A stretch of 64,000 nt of DNA, taken from Ruminiclostridium hungatei. GTDB taxonomy: Bacteria; Bacillota; Clostridia; Acetivibrionales; DSM-1351. A program made the position numbers and the translations under genes. Numbering within the stretch: position 1 is the stretch's first letter; every line of letters starts with the position of its first letter. The stretch is taken from positions 1 through 64,000 of the forward strand of contig NZ_MZGX01000012.1 of assembly GCF_002051585.1 (NCBI RefSeq), given 5' to 3'. Of this stretch, positions 26,933-35,981 are shown piece by piece. The notes beneath the pieces are model-generated. The model was given only the letters and a program-made list of their open reading frames with translations. It was not told the DNA's origin and made no database searches.

Positions 26933-27378
26933 ACTCTGATCCTCCTGACGATTTATACTTAAAACAAATAAATCTATTTAAGATAGATTTACCACTATTA
27001 TGCCATATCAAACAATTTTAATTTATATCTGATAAAAATTAACCTGTAGTGCTAATTAAAAATGTGGTAACAGTCAGAAAATGCTACTCACTCCCGGACG
27101 AGCTTCAAATAAATGCTTGTATATAACGCTTTTGGCGTGCCGTACGAAAACGGCAATATTAAAGGGCCTGAGCAAAAGCACGCAGTTCCTGTACCTCACA
27201 CATTTAATATCCCGCTTGGATTTCCGCTGCCGGTAATAAATGTGTTGTATGTGAACACCTGTTTTGGAAGGCCCTTTATTTATACTTGTTTACAATATAT
27301 TATTACTTACATTTTACTTATATTTGTTTATGCTTATCTATAAATATTGCGCTTTGTGTATTAAATTTCAGTTCCGGC
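26933..27378. other. Gene-free stretch between the nitroreductase and helicase genes
   Basis: It holds the nitroreductase upstream region and a 100-bp repeat (27038-27137). A widely spaced inverted pair AAAGGGCC/GGCCCTTT lies near 27155 and 27275. Open frames here lack ribosome sites and look random. Confidence 0.5.
27038..27137. repeat. 100-bp dispersed repeat, copy 1
   Basis: The stretch from ATTAACCTGTAGTGCTAATT to GCTTTTGGCG is about 90% identical to 39722-39821 in the same orientation. Both copies lie upstream of a minus-strand gene and downstream of another minus-strand gene. No coding potential is seen. Confidence 0.85.
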
Positions 27379-29211
27379 TTACCAATCCTTACGGTACGGT
27401 TTGCTGCCCGAAGGTTTTCCTCCCTGGGGCTTGCCGCCTGACTGCTTGCTGCTGCCCGAGGCTTTAATAAATCCGGTGTGTCCTGACTTCCTTTTGGAAG
27501 GCTGTCCGGCTCCATTGCCGCCGTGTACTAAAAAGGTATTGTAGGTGCTGTTGTTTCTGCCGGAACCTACACCGCTTCTGCCGCTTTTTTTACGGGGAGT
27601 GGATTTTTCAATGTTTATCCGCTTGCCCTTTATGGTATAGTTTTTCATGGACATAAGGACTTCAGCGGCAAACTCCTTTGGAACTTCCACAAAGGAGTAC
27701 TTGTCAAAAATATCTATGGAACCTACCATTTTGCCAGGCAGGCCTGAGGTTTCCACCAGACTTTCGATAATATGCCTGGGCTGTATCTTATTGTCACTGC
27801 CTATGTTTATAAACAGCCTGACCATCGGGTTTTCCGAATCCAAGTCTGCTGTTTCGTCAATATCACTGACCATGCTGGGGAGGGCGCCGCTCTGTTCGGC
27901 ATACATCTTCAGCAAGGCTGCAGCAACATCAAGAGAATTGACAAAGGCATCCTCCTGATCCTCCGCCTCGGAATTTATTGTACTGACGAATTTTTCAATA
28001 TTGCTCACATATTTGGAGATGCCTTCAGATTGCAGGTTCTCCTTAAGAGTCTTGAGCACATTTGACATTTTCTTTTCTTCCACATCATTGATACTGGGAG
28101 GCTTCATCAAAGTTACTGTTGATTTGGTGTACCGCTGGATGTCCCTGAGCTTGTAGATTTCCCTGCCGGATATGAAGGTAAAGGATTTTCCTGTTCTTCC
28201 TGCCCTTCCGGTTCTACCGATTCTGTGCACATAGTATTCCTCGTCGCTGGGAATGTCATAATTGAATACAGCCTCTACATCATCAACATCAATTCCTCTT
28301 GCGGCAACATCTGTGGCTATGAGGATATCAAAGTTTCCCTTGCGGAACTGTGACATAACCTTGTCCCTGTGCTCCTGGCGCATGTCACCGTGAAGGGACT
28401 CGGCGGAATAACCTCTGGACTGAAGGCCGGAAGTTAGTTCATCAACCTTCTTTTTGGTGTTGCAAAATACCAGTGAAAGCTTTATATCATTGGTATCAAT
28501 CAGGCGGGAAAGCACTTCCAGCTTGGCGGACTCTTTCACCTCAAGATAGTACTGCTCGATACTGGGAACAGTCAGTTCCTTATGTGCTACTTTTATATGA
28601 ATGGGATCCTTCTGATACTTCCTGGTGATATCAAGTATTTCTTTAGGCATGGTAGCAGAAAACAGGATTGTCTGCCTGTCCTCAGGGACTTTTTCCAATA
28701 TGGTATCAATGTCCTCCCGGAAGCCCATGTTCAGCATTTCGTCAGCTTCATCCAGAACAATCATTTTCAGGTATTCCAGCTTTAATGTCCTGCGTCTCAT
28801 GTGGTCCATAACTCGTCCCGGAGTGCCGATAATAATCTGTGGGCGCTTTTTCAATGCTATTATCTGTCTGTCTATGGGTTGGCCCCCATATACAGGTAAA
28901 ATACGAATACCATCCTTATATTTAAGCACATTTCTCAGTTCCTCGGAAGACTGGATTGCCAATTCCCTGGTGGGACAAAGCACAAGCACCTGAATGGAAT
29001 CAACCTGGGGGTCGACCATTTCAATGGCAGGTATTCCGAAGGCACAGGTTTTTCCAGTACCTGTCTGAGCCTGGCCAATCAAATCATTTCCGCTGAGAAT
29101 GGGAGGGATGGACTGGGATTGAATGGGAGTGGCCTCCTCAAATCCCATGTCGGCAATTGCACGAAGCACATCATTTGAAAGGTTTAGATCTTTAAAACTT
29201 AAATTTTCCAT
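27379..29211 (-). CDS. DEAD-box ATP-dependent RNA helicase (CshA/DbpA-like)
   Basis: This 610-residue protein carries the full helicase set: Q motif (FEEATPIQSQSIP), Walker A AQTGTGKT, PTRELA, DEADEMLNMGF, SAT, and the C-terminal RGIDVDDV and HRIGRTGRAG motifs, ending near residue 370. Residues 470-550 resemble the DbpA-type RNA-binding domain (VGSIDIFDKYSFVEVP), and the tail is rich in Gly, Ser, Lys and Arg. It probably unwinds rRNA or mRNA during ribosome assembly or in the cold. The start ATG at 29211 has AAAGGAA upstream on the minus strand. It is not linked to neighbours in an operon. Confidence 0.93.
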   Translation of the reverse strand: MENLSFKDLNLSNDVLRAIADMGFEEATPIQSQSIPPILSGNDLIGQAQTGTGKTCAFGIPAIEMVDPQVDSIQVLVLCPTRELAIQSSEELRNVLKYKDGIRILPVYGGQPIDRQIIALKKRPQIIIGTPGRVMDHMRRRTLKLEYLKMIVLDEADEMLNMGFREDIDTILEKVPEDRQTILFSATMPKEILDITRKYQKDPIHIKVAHKELTVPSIEQYYLEVKESAKLEVLSRLIDTNDIKLSLVFCNTKKKVDELTSGLQSRGYSAESLHGDMRQEHRDKVMSQFRKGNFDILIATDVAARGIDVDDVEAVFNYDIPSDEEYYVHRIGRTGRAGRTGKSFTFISGREIYKLRDIQRYTKSTVTLMKPPSINDVEEKKMSNVLKTLKENLQSEGISKYVSNIEKFVSTINSEAEDQEDAFVNSLDVAAALLKMYAEQSGALPSMVSDIDETADLDSENPMVRLFINIGSDNKIQPRHIIESLVETSGLPGKMVGSIDIFDKYSFVEVPKEFAAEVLMSMKNYTIKGKRINIEKSTPRKKSGRSGVGSGRNNSTYNTFLVHGGNGAGQPSKRKSGHTGFIKASGSSKQSGGKPQGGKPSGSKPYRKDW

Positions 29212-29430
29212 TTTTATTCCTTTACTTTATATTCATTTAATTTTATATACTATACAATAATAATTATTATTTGCCTTTTTTGCAATGTTTATTTATTTTC
29301 CCATACAGGAATTGCTTCTGGTAAATAAATTATATCAGAAAAGGAATAATGCCGGCTACGTTTTTAAAGAATAAAACCAGCATAAAAGATTTGGAAGCAT
29401 TTGCCCCACAGGTATCACCATGCTATTATA

Positions 29431-29458
29431 CCCTCTATTGTACATTGCTAATAGAGGG
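29431..29458 (+). promoter_or_regulatory. Leader hairpin before the HAD phosphatase gene
   Basis: CCCTCTATT and AATAGAGGG form a perfect 9-bp stem with a 10-nt loop, 24 bases before the GGGAGG ribosome site. There is no T-tract, so it is not an ordinary terminator. It may affect translation or mRNA stability. Confidence 0.4.
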
Positions 29459-29498
29459 CACGAACAGACAAACCAGACGACGGGAGGCAATAAATACT

Positions 29499-30152
29499 AT
29501 GAAGAACTTTGCATTTGTATCGGATTTTGACGGTACTTTGACTGACAGAGACTTTTACCATATTGTAATGGATAAATATTTAAAGGGTTGGGCCTGGGAA
29601 TATTATGACGAATGGAGAAAGACTAAAAAAATCAATGTGGATTTTCTGAACAGGATTTTTGGCTCCATGGACAGAAGTGAAGAAGAAATACTGGAGGATA
29701 TTATTGCTCTTCCGCTGGATTCAAATGCAGTTGAATTTATTGAAAAGGTGGAGAATAACGGAGGAGATTTTTATATATTGAGTGCCGGAACCTCATATTA
29801 TATAAAAAAGCTGCTGGCTCATTTAAACCTGGAAAAGGTTACAGTCATATCCATGGAGGGAAAATACATGAACAGGGGAATAAAGATACTGCCCGACCCC
29901 GAGAGTGAATATTATTCCAGCACCTGGGGCGTGGACAAGGAAAAGGTAATATTGTCCCTCAAGGAAAAATATGAAAAGGTTTATTTTGCAGGTGACAGTG
30001 AGCCTGATGTGGGGGCTGCCAAGGCTGCCGACCTGGCATTTGCAAGAAACGACCTGAAAAATCTCCTTTCGGAAAAAAATATTTCTTTTGTGCCCTTCCA
30101 CAAATATAGTGAAGTTCAGGAATTTATGACCGTCCATGGGCTGCTGAAATAA
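29499..30152 (+). CDS. HAD-superfamily phosphatase, MtnX/PSP-like
   Basis: I place the start at ATG 29499, eleven bases after GGGAGG; the longer frame from 29349 crosses a leader hairpin. The 217-residue product has HAD motif I DFDGTLTD, motif II SAG, a conserved lysine region and motif III GDSEPDVGAA. It resembles MtnX-like phosphatases of the phosphoserine phosphatase subgroup. No methionine-salvage gene is nearby, so the name does not give the substrate. The next gene is a glycerol-1-phosphate dehydrogenase on the same strand 113 bases later, so a phospho-polyol substrate is equally possible. Confidence 0.8.
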   Translation: MKNFAFVSDFDGTLTDRDFYHIVMDKYLKGWAWEYYDEWRKTKKINVDFLNRIFGSMDRSEEEILEDIIALPLDSNAVEFIEKVENNGGDFYILSAGTSYYIKKLLAHLNLEKVTVISMEGKYMNRGIKILPDPESEYYSSTWGVDKEKVILSLKEKYEKVYFAGDSEPDVGAAKAADLAFARNDLKNLLSEKNISFVPFHKYSEVQEFMTVHGLLK

Positions 30153-30265
30153 TGCGGCAGCAGGGTGAGCCATAAAAGCAGGGCATACAGGGAAATAAAA
30201 ATTATAAATTATAAATTGTAAATTGGTGAGCGCGGACCAGAAAGCGCTTGCAGACAGGAGTACTT

Positions 30266-31336
30266 ATGGGCACAGCCATACACAGGATTGAAATTCCTAC
30301 TATTATGGAAGTAAACAGCGGGATTATGGAAAATGTGGGTTCTCTTCTTGAAAGAGCCGGGATTTTCAAGGTTGTTTTATTTTTTGGAGAAGGTATAAGA
30401 GAGCTGTTTGGAGAAAAGATCATAGCCTCCATAAAGGGGAAGGCCTCTTTGACACTGCTTGAAACCTTCGACTTTGATGATATTGCTGTGGAAAACCTGA
30501 TACCCCGCGGGTTTTCCATACCCTCAAAGGCAGAAGCGGTTGTTGGAGTGGGAGGCGGAAAGGTTCTGGATGCTGCAAAATATATAGCCTTCCTGAACAA
30601 TCTCCCCTTTGTCAGCATTCCAACCTCTACTTCCAATGACGGTTTTTCCAGCTCCGGCTGCTCCTTGCTCATTGGCGGAAAAAGGACTTCTGTACATGCG
30701 GCAATGCCCTTTGGAATAATAGTAGACCTTGAGGTTATAAAAAATGCTCCTGCAAAATTCATTTATTCGGGACTGGGAGATATTGTATCAAAAATTACTG
30801 CTGTTTACGACTGGTATTTTGAGGAACGGAACAATGCCGCAAAGGTTGACGATTTTGCTGCCATGCTGGCGAAGAAGTCGGTCAACAGCATTGTACGCAT
30901 GCCCTATACCGATATAACCGAGCAGTTTTTCCAGAAGGAAATGGTGGATTCACTAACCATGAGCGGTATTGCCATGGAAATCGCCGGAAACAGCTCGCCG
31001 GCCAGCGGCAGCGAACATCTCATATCCCACGCTCTGGACAGGGTACTTGAGAAGCCGCAGTTGCACGGCATTCAAGTGGGAATTGCAACCTATCTCATGA
31101 GCCTGGTGCAGCAGCACAGGTCTGAGAGAATACAAAAATTTCTTGGAGATACCGGGTTTTTTGATTATGTTTCAACCTTGGACCTTAAGGCGGAAGCTTT
31201 TGAAAAGGCTGTTGACCTGGCTCCTTCCATCAAGCCCAACAGGTTTACCAGCATACATGTGGAGGAAAACAGGAGCAAGGCCAAGGAGCTGCTTAAGAGC
31301 AATGCAATACTGAAAAAAATACTTAGGAATGACTAA
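30266..31336 (+). CDS. sn-Glycerol-1-phosphate dehydrogenase family (AraM/EgsA-like)
   Basis: ATG 30266 has CAGGAG upstream and gives 356 residues; the frame can be extended to TTG 30248. The NAD-binding GVGGGKVLDAAKYIA, STSNDGFSS, the GLGDIVSK box and the metal-binding histidines in EHLISHALD and LHGIQVG match bacterial glycerol-1-phosphate dehydrogenases. Such enzymes reduce dihydroxyacetone phosphate to the archaeal-type G1P enantiomer, used in Bacillus for heptaprenylglyceryl phosphate. No PcrB-like prenyltransferase is in the window, so the use of the product is open. Confidence 0.88.
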   Translation: MGTAIHRIEIPTIMEVNSGIMENVGSLLERAGIFKVVLFFGEGIRELFGEKIIASIKGKASLTLLETFDFDDIAVENLIPRGFSIPSKAEAVVGVGGGKVLDAAKYIAFLNNLPFVSIPTSTSNDGFSSSGCSLLIGGKRTSVHAAMPFGIIVDLEVIKNAPAKFIYSGLGDIVSKITAVYDWYFEERNNAAKVDDFAAMLAKKSVNSIVRMPYTDITEQFFQKEMVDSLTMSGIAMEIAGNSSPASGSEHLISHALDRVLEKPQLHGIQVGIATYLMSLVQQHRSERIQKFLGDTGFFDYVSTLDLKAEAFEKAVDLAPSIKPNRFTSIHVEENRSKAKELLKSNAILKKILRND

Positions 31337-31432
31337 ATAATAAAACCGGATTTTTGGGCGTAGAATTTTTTGTCATTACAAGGCGGAAGAAGGCGTAATA
31401 ATTGCTTTATTACAACTGACGACAACAAAGTA

Positions 31433-31470
31433 ATGCCGGGAGAACCTTTCATGAAAGGTTCTCCCGGCAT
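31433..31470. terminator. Perfect 38-bp palindrome between convergent genes
   Basis: The left half ATGCCGGGAGAACCTTTCA is the exact reverse complement of the right half, with no spacer. It lies between the convergent dehydrogenase and lactate dehydrogenase genes. T-tracts are absent on both strands, so it may act as a transcript-end barrier or a protein site and not as a classic terminator. Confidence 0.7.
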
Positions 31471-31531
31471 ATGCATATACTGTGGGAATACGCTTCCTTC
31501 CCGGCAGACAGGTCCGGTACGTGGTATGGAC

Positions 31532-32482
31532 TTACAACTGCAGGCCTGCAATTACCTCCTTGAGGGAAGCAGCCGACTTGTTTAGCAGCCTGTTTTCTTC
31601 GGCACTGAGAGGCACGTTTATAATCCTGGCTATACCATCCGAATTTACCTGACTGGGAATGCTCAGGCATATATCATTTAGTCCGTATTCACCTTCAAGC
31701 AGACTTGAGACTGTGAGAATTGAGTTCTCATTTCTTACGATGGCTTCAACTATTCTTCTTACGGCCAGGGCGACGGCATAGTAGGTGGCGCCTTTACGGT
31801 CGATGATTTCATAGGCTGCATTTTTCACATTGTTATAGGTGGTTTCCTTGAAATTATCGCTGTCGCAGGAGTTGCAATCCCGGCAGTAATCGTCCATGGA
31901 AACTCCTGCAATGGATGCCAGGCTCCAGGTTGGAACCTCTGTGTCCCCGTGCTCTCCTATAATGTAGGCGTGGACATTGCGGGGGTCGATTCCCATATGT
32001 TCTCCAATCATATATTTGAATCTTGCCGAATCCAGAACAGTTCCGGAGCCTATGACCCTGTTCTTTGGAAAGCCGGAAAGCTTGTAGGTGACATAGGTGA
32101 GTATATCCACAGGATTAGTTACTACCAGAAGTATGCAGTCCGAGTTATATCTGACTATGTTGCCCACAACGTCCTTGAATATGGCGGTATTTTTATTTAC
32201 CAGATCAATCCTGGTTTCACCGGGCTTTTGGTTTGCTCCGCCTGTTATGACTACTATATCTGCGTCCCTGCAATCAGAATAAGTGCCGCTGTATATCTTT
32301 ACCGGGCGGACAAAGGGCATCCCATGATTCATATCCATTGCTTCTCCCTCAGCCTTTTTCGCATTGATATCTATCAGCACCAATTCGGAAATCAAGCCGC
32401 TCAGCATTAGTGTATATGCCGTGGTGGAACCCACAAAGCCTGTGCCCACAATGGCAATTTTATTTATTGATTTGTTTCTCAT
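31532..32482 (-). CDS. ldh: L-lactate dehydrogenase
   Basis: The 316-residue protein has the N-terminal NAD fold [28 protein letters not shown], the substrate-binding [16 protein letters not shown] and the catalytic His in [13 protein letters not shown]. The active-site loop [18 protein letters not shown] carries Gln at the position that favours lactate over malate. It reduces pyruvate to lactate with NADH during fermentation. A GGAGG site lies upstream of ATG 32482 on the minus strand. It is monocistronic here. Confidence 0.95.
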   Translation of the reverse strand: MRNKSINKIAIVGTGFVGSTTAYTLMLSGLISELVLIDINAKKAEGEAMDMNHGMPFVRPVKIYSGTYSDCRDADIVVITGGANQKPGETRIDLVNKNTAIFKDVVGNIVRYNSDCILLVVTNPVDILTYVTYKLSGFPKNRVIGSGTVLDSARFKYMIGEHMGIDPRNVHAYIIGEHGDTEVPTWSLASIAGVSMDDYCRDCNSCDSDNFKETTYNNVKNAAYEIIDRKGATYYAVALAVRRIVEAIVRNENSILTVSSLLEGEYGLNDICLSIPSQVNSDGIARIINVPLSAEENRLLNKSAASLKEVIAGLQL

Positions 32483-32630
32483 GTAAATCAGCCTCCTGAA
32501 TTAACCTTGTATACAAACAATATACCCTTTATGTGGTAAAAAGTAACAATAAATTATTTGAATTAATTTGATATATAATGTAAAATATTAATATATTTTT
32601 GAAAAAAACGCAGGATTAAGGAGCAGCCTT

Positions 32631-33749
32631 ATGCAGTTTTTAATTCATCAGCAGATGAATATTTTGTCCGGTGCGGTCATATTCCTATTCGGAATATACG
32701 CGTTAAGTGTTCTGGACAAAAAGGCTCATATAAACAAAATATATATAGCTGCCTTATTCCTGAATCTATTGCTCATATGCTTTGAAATCGTACTCGGCAT
32801 GCTCAGGGAGGCACGAACCGGATTGATCTGGGTTCGGGTTCTGTCCAGCCTTATTTTTATGCTTTCTCCACTCCTGGCATATTTGTTCCTGAAATTTATA
32901 TGCTCATATTACCTTTTTCCCGTCAAGTTCAAAAAGCAGGTGCGCTCGCTGTTTATACTGCTGCTTGTTTCCAATGTGGTTGTGGGGGTTTTCAGGTTTG
33001 GAAGCATTAAGCTGGAAGACGAAAACTTCTTCCAATGTGTCATTCCTTTTACCATTGCCCTTGTTTTTCTCCTGTACAGCCTTTATGTAATAATCTTGAA
33101 CAGAAAAATGCTGATGAGGTTTGAATACGGCTATATACTGGCTATCAGTATGACAACCAATATTATGATGACGGTGCAGCTTGCCTTGAAGCAGACAAGC
33201 TTTGTCTGGTGCAGCAGCAGCTTTACCATCATAATGATGTTTATCCTCATACAGCAGAGGGAATTGTACCGGGATGCTCTTACCGGCGCAAGAAACAGGC
33301 GGGTACTGAAAAAATGCTGGGATGATTATACCAGGAAGGCAGATGGCTTGCTGTCCGTTGTAATGATAGATCTGGACTACTTTAAAAACATTAACGACTC
33401 ATATGGGCATTCAGAAGGGGATCATGCGTTAAAAACCTTTGCAAGGCTGCTTCACAGGGTATATTCCAAGGAGGGGACCGTCATCCGTCTGGGAGGGGAC
33501 GAGTTTCTTGTATTAATAAATAATCTGCCGGAAGAAAAGGTCAATGAGCTGATTTCAAAAATGGAAAAAATGGTGGACAAGTATAACTTCAACTGCTCCA
33601 AGCCGTATTTAATAAAATATAGCTGTGCCAGTGATGCATATAACAATGACATGGGTATGGAGCAATTTTTACATGAGATTGATGTCAAGATGTATAACCA
33701 TAAGAAAAGCAGAAAAAGAAAATATTGGAGTGCTGAAAATGAATTTTAG
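32631..33749 (+). CDS. Membrane-bound diguanylate cyclase (GGDEF)
   Basis: The 372-residue protein begins at ATG 32631 behind AAGGAG. Residues 1-205 form about seven membrane helices, like the 7TM sensor part of histidine-kinase-like receptors. A GGDEF domain follows (YRDALTGARNRR, MIDLDYFKNINDSYGHSEGD), with the intact GGDEF at 288-292, so it should make cyclic di-GMP. The inhibitory RxxD site upstream of GGDEF is not conserved (SKEG). The signal sensed is unknown. A hemerythrin gene follows 70 bases later on the same strand. Confidence 0.92.
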   Translation: MQFLIHQQMNILSGAVIFLFGIYALSVLDKKAHINKIYIAALFLNLLLICFEIVLGMLREARTGLIWVRVLSSLIFMLSPLLAYLFLKFICSYYLFPVKFKKQVRSLFILLLVSNVVVGVFRFGSIKLEDENFFQCVIPFTIALVFLLYSLYVIILNRKMLMRFEYGYILAISMTTNIMMTVQLALKQTSFVWCSSSFTIIMMFILIQQRELYRDALTGARNRRVLKKCWDDYTRKADGLLSVVMIDLDYFKNINDSYGHSEGDHALKTFARLLHRVYSKEGTVIRLGGDEFLVLINNLPEEKVNELISKMEKMVDKYNFNCSKPYLIKYSCASDAYNNDMGMEQFLHEIDVKMYNHKKSRKRKYWSAENEF

Positions 33750-33819
33750 TTGTTGCTTTACCCGATATTTATAAGTATAATTTGGCATAAGATATGATAG
33801 TCGATTGGGGGGGGAAATT

Positions 33820-34212
33820 ATGATTTCATGGAAAGAAGAATATGTACTGGGTATTGAACACCTGGACCAGCAGCATATGCAATTATTCAGGATAGCCGCT
33901 GACATTCACGAACTGCTGAAAAATGAACTGATTACCGACAAATATGACCGCATACTCAAGCTCTTGGGAGAATTGAAGGATTACACGGTTTTTCACTTCA
34001 CCTCTGAAGAAGAGTATATGCTGAGTATTGGCTATCGGAAGCTGTTAAGCCACAAAGTGGAGCACAATGATTTTATTGAAAAAATAAACAATGTGGACCT
34101 GGAAAAGGTGGATACTGACCATGAGCAGTACCTGCTTGATATACTGGAATTCGTACTGAACTGGATTTCCGACCACATATTGCAGTCGGACAAGGCCTAT
34201 GCCGCAAAATGA
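33820..34212 (+). CDS. Bacteriohemerythrin (O2-binding di-iron protein)
   Basis: ATG 33820 follows a GGGGGGGG ribosome site. The 130-residue four-helix protein has the di-iron ligand pattern H (DQQH, residue 19), HFTSEEE, HKVEH and the SDHILQSD ending, as in hemerythrin-like domains. It should bind oxygen reversibly or act as an oxygen sensor or store in this anaerobe. Its place behind a diguanylate cyclase suggests an oxygen-response unit, which is inference. Length is normal for a single-domain form. Confidence 0.9.
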   Translation: MISWKEEYVLGIEHLDQQHMQLFRIAADIHELLKNELITDKYDRILKLLGELKDYTVFHFTSEEEYMLSIGYRKLLSHKVEHNDFIEKINNVDLEKVDTDHEQYLLDILEFVLNWISDHILQSDKAYAAK

Positions 34213-34483
34213 CTGCTATACCGCTGATGCGAATAAGCTGGAACATGCAATTGCCGAGGGGGCAGATTGTATGTTCCTTTTTGTTTACAAATCCGGTGAG
34301 CTGCCGCAGATAAAGGTTCGGCGGACCCGGACGGTTCAGCCCCATAAGCTGTTATCTGAAAAGCCAGGGCAAGACCGATAAAAAATTAGTGAAAAAGGTT
34401 TGTATAAACGGCATGGAGGTATAGTATTCCTAATAAACTATTAACATAAATTGTTATATGTGGAATATTTTTGGAGGGGTAAT

Positions 34484-35812
34484 ATGAAAGTGATAATTAT
34501 AGGCTGCACACATGCCGGAACGGCGGCAGCAACCAATATTGCAAGGTTATATAATGAAGCCGGAATAACTGTGTATGAGAAGAATGACAACATTTCCTTT
34601 CTCTCCTGCGGGATAGCCCTGTATGTGGGCGGAGTGGTAAAGGACCCCGGGAGCTTGTTTTATTCTTCCCCCCAAAAGCTTAATGAGCTTGGCATCATCA
34701 CAAGAATGAGACATGAGGTTATGGAGATAAGGCCGGAGGAAAAAGCTATTGTTGTAAAAAACCTTGAGAAGGACACAATTTTTACAGACAGCTATGACAA
34801 GCTGGTGGTAACTACAGGCTCCTGGCCTATTATACCTGAAATACCCGGAATAGGACTGGAGAATGTTCTGCTGGCAAAGAACTTTCAGCATTCAAATACC
34901 ATCATAGACAGGTCGAGAACTGCGCAAAGCATTGCAGTGGTTGGCGGAGGCTATATAGGTGCGGAGCTTGTGGAGGCTTTTGCACAGCAGGGTAAGAAGG
35001 TTACGCTTATTGATGCGGAAGACAGGGTCATGAGCAAATATTTTGACGGGGAATTTACCGACGCTGCCGAGGAGGCCTATAAAAATCACGGTATCAGGCT
35101 GGCTCTTGGTGAGAAGGTTGTCAGCTTTGAGGGAGAAGCTGATAAGGTGAAGAGGGTTGTCACCAATAGAGGCAGCCATGAAGCCGACCTGGTGATACTT
35201 TGCATAGGGTTCAGGCCAAACACCGGACTTTTCAGAGGCAAGCTGGATATGCTTCCCAACGGAGCAATCCTGGTGGACGAATACATGCAAACCAGCAGCA
35301 GGGATATATTTGCCGCAGGTGATTGCTGTGCTGTCAGGTACAATCCCTCCGGAAAGCATCAGTATATACCCCTGGCCACAAACGCAGTGAGGATGGGGAC
35401 CCTTGCGGCAAGAAACCTGCTTGGTCCTGTAATCAGGGGTATGGGCACACAGGCCACTTCCGGAATAAAGATTTATGATTTGAATTGTGCGGCCACCGGG
35501 CTCACAGAAACCATGGCAAAAGCACTGGGCCTGGAGGTAAAAGCAGTTACAGTCAGGGAAAACTACAGGCCGGAATTTATGCCCACCTATGAAGAGGCTC
35601 TGCTGAAGGTGGTTTACGGCAGCAGTGACAGGAGAGTGCTCGGAGCACAAATACAATCCAGGGCAGATCTGACTCAGGTGATAAATACCATGTCGGTTGT
35701 CATACAAAACGGTATGACGGTTGATGAACTTGCCTTCACGGACTTCTTTTTCCAGCCCCACTATAACAAGCCCTGGAATCTGATAAATATGGCCGGATTG
35801 GCGGCAGAATGA
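34484..35812 (+). CDS. NADH oxidase/CoA-disulfide reductase-family flavoprotein
   Basis: ATG 34484 follows TTGGAGGGG; the frame is open from 34451. The 442-residue product has an N-terminal FAD fold (IIIGCTHAGTAAATNIAR), the redox-active Cys42 in SFLSCGIALYVGG, a second NAD fold (VVGGGYIGAELVEAF) and DIFAAGDCCAV, ending in a dimerisation domain. Cys42 is the hallmark of water-forming NADH oxidases and of CoA-disulfide or persulfide reductases. In anaerobes it commonly removes oxygen. The GCTHAG variant of the usual GGxAAG is slightly odd. The exact reaction is not settled by sequence. Confidence 0.85.
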   Translation: MKVIIIGCTHAGTAAATNIARLYNEAGITVYEKNDNISFLSCGIALYVGGVVKDPGSLFYSSPQKLNELGIITRMRHEVMEIRPEEKAIVVKNLEKDTIFTDSYDKLVVTTGSWPIIPEIPGIGLENVLLAKNFQHSNTIIDRSRTAQSIAVVGGGYIGAELVEAFAQQGKKVTLIDAEDRVMSKYFDGEFTDAAEEAYKNHGIRLALGEKVVSFEGEADKVKRVVTNRGSHEADLVILCIGFRPNTGLFRGKLDMLPNGAILVDEYMQTSSRDIFAAGDCCAVRYNPSGKHQYIPLATNAVRMGTLAARNLLGPVIRGMGTQATSGIKIYDLNCAATGLTETMAKALGLEVKAVTVRENYRPEFMPTYEEALLKVVYGSSDRRVLGAQIQSRADLTQVINTMSVVIQNGMTVDELAFTDFFFQPHYNKPWNLINMAGLAAE

Positions 35813-35981
35813 CAGATGCCGGTACGTCAGTTTCATATGGCCTTATGAAATCCACTTACATTTCAGCAAGGTCTGTGATAGACTAGATGAAGGTAACATA
35901 ATGTTTTTGCCAAAATATCCGGGTTTCAATTGTATGTGCTCCCGTTAAATGGTTTTGGCTGGGAAGAACGGGAGAACACTA

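Noticed and set aside
27113-27343. Small ORF downstream of the 100-bp repeat
   Set aside because: No ribosome site, composition is not protein-like, and it overlaps the repeat.
29499-30152. Methionine-salvage assignment (MtnX) of the HAD protein
   Set aside because: No mtnA, mtnK, mtnW or mtnD genes are adjacent; fold similarity alone does not set the substrate.
34199-34381. 60-residue ORF overlapping the hemerythrin end
   Set aside because: No ribosome site, no recognisable family, and arginine/proline-rich composition typical of a chance frame.
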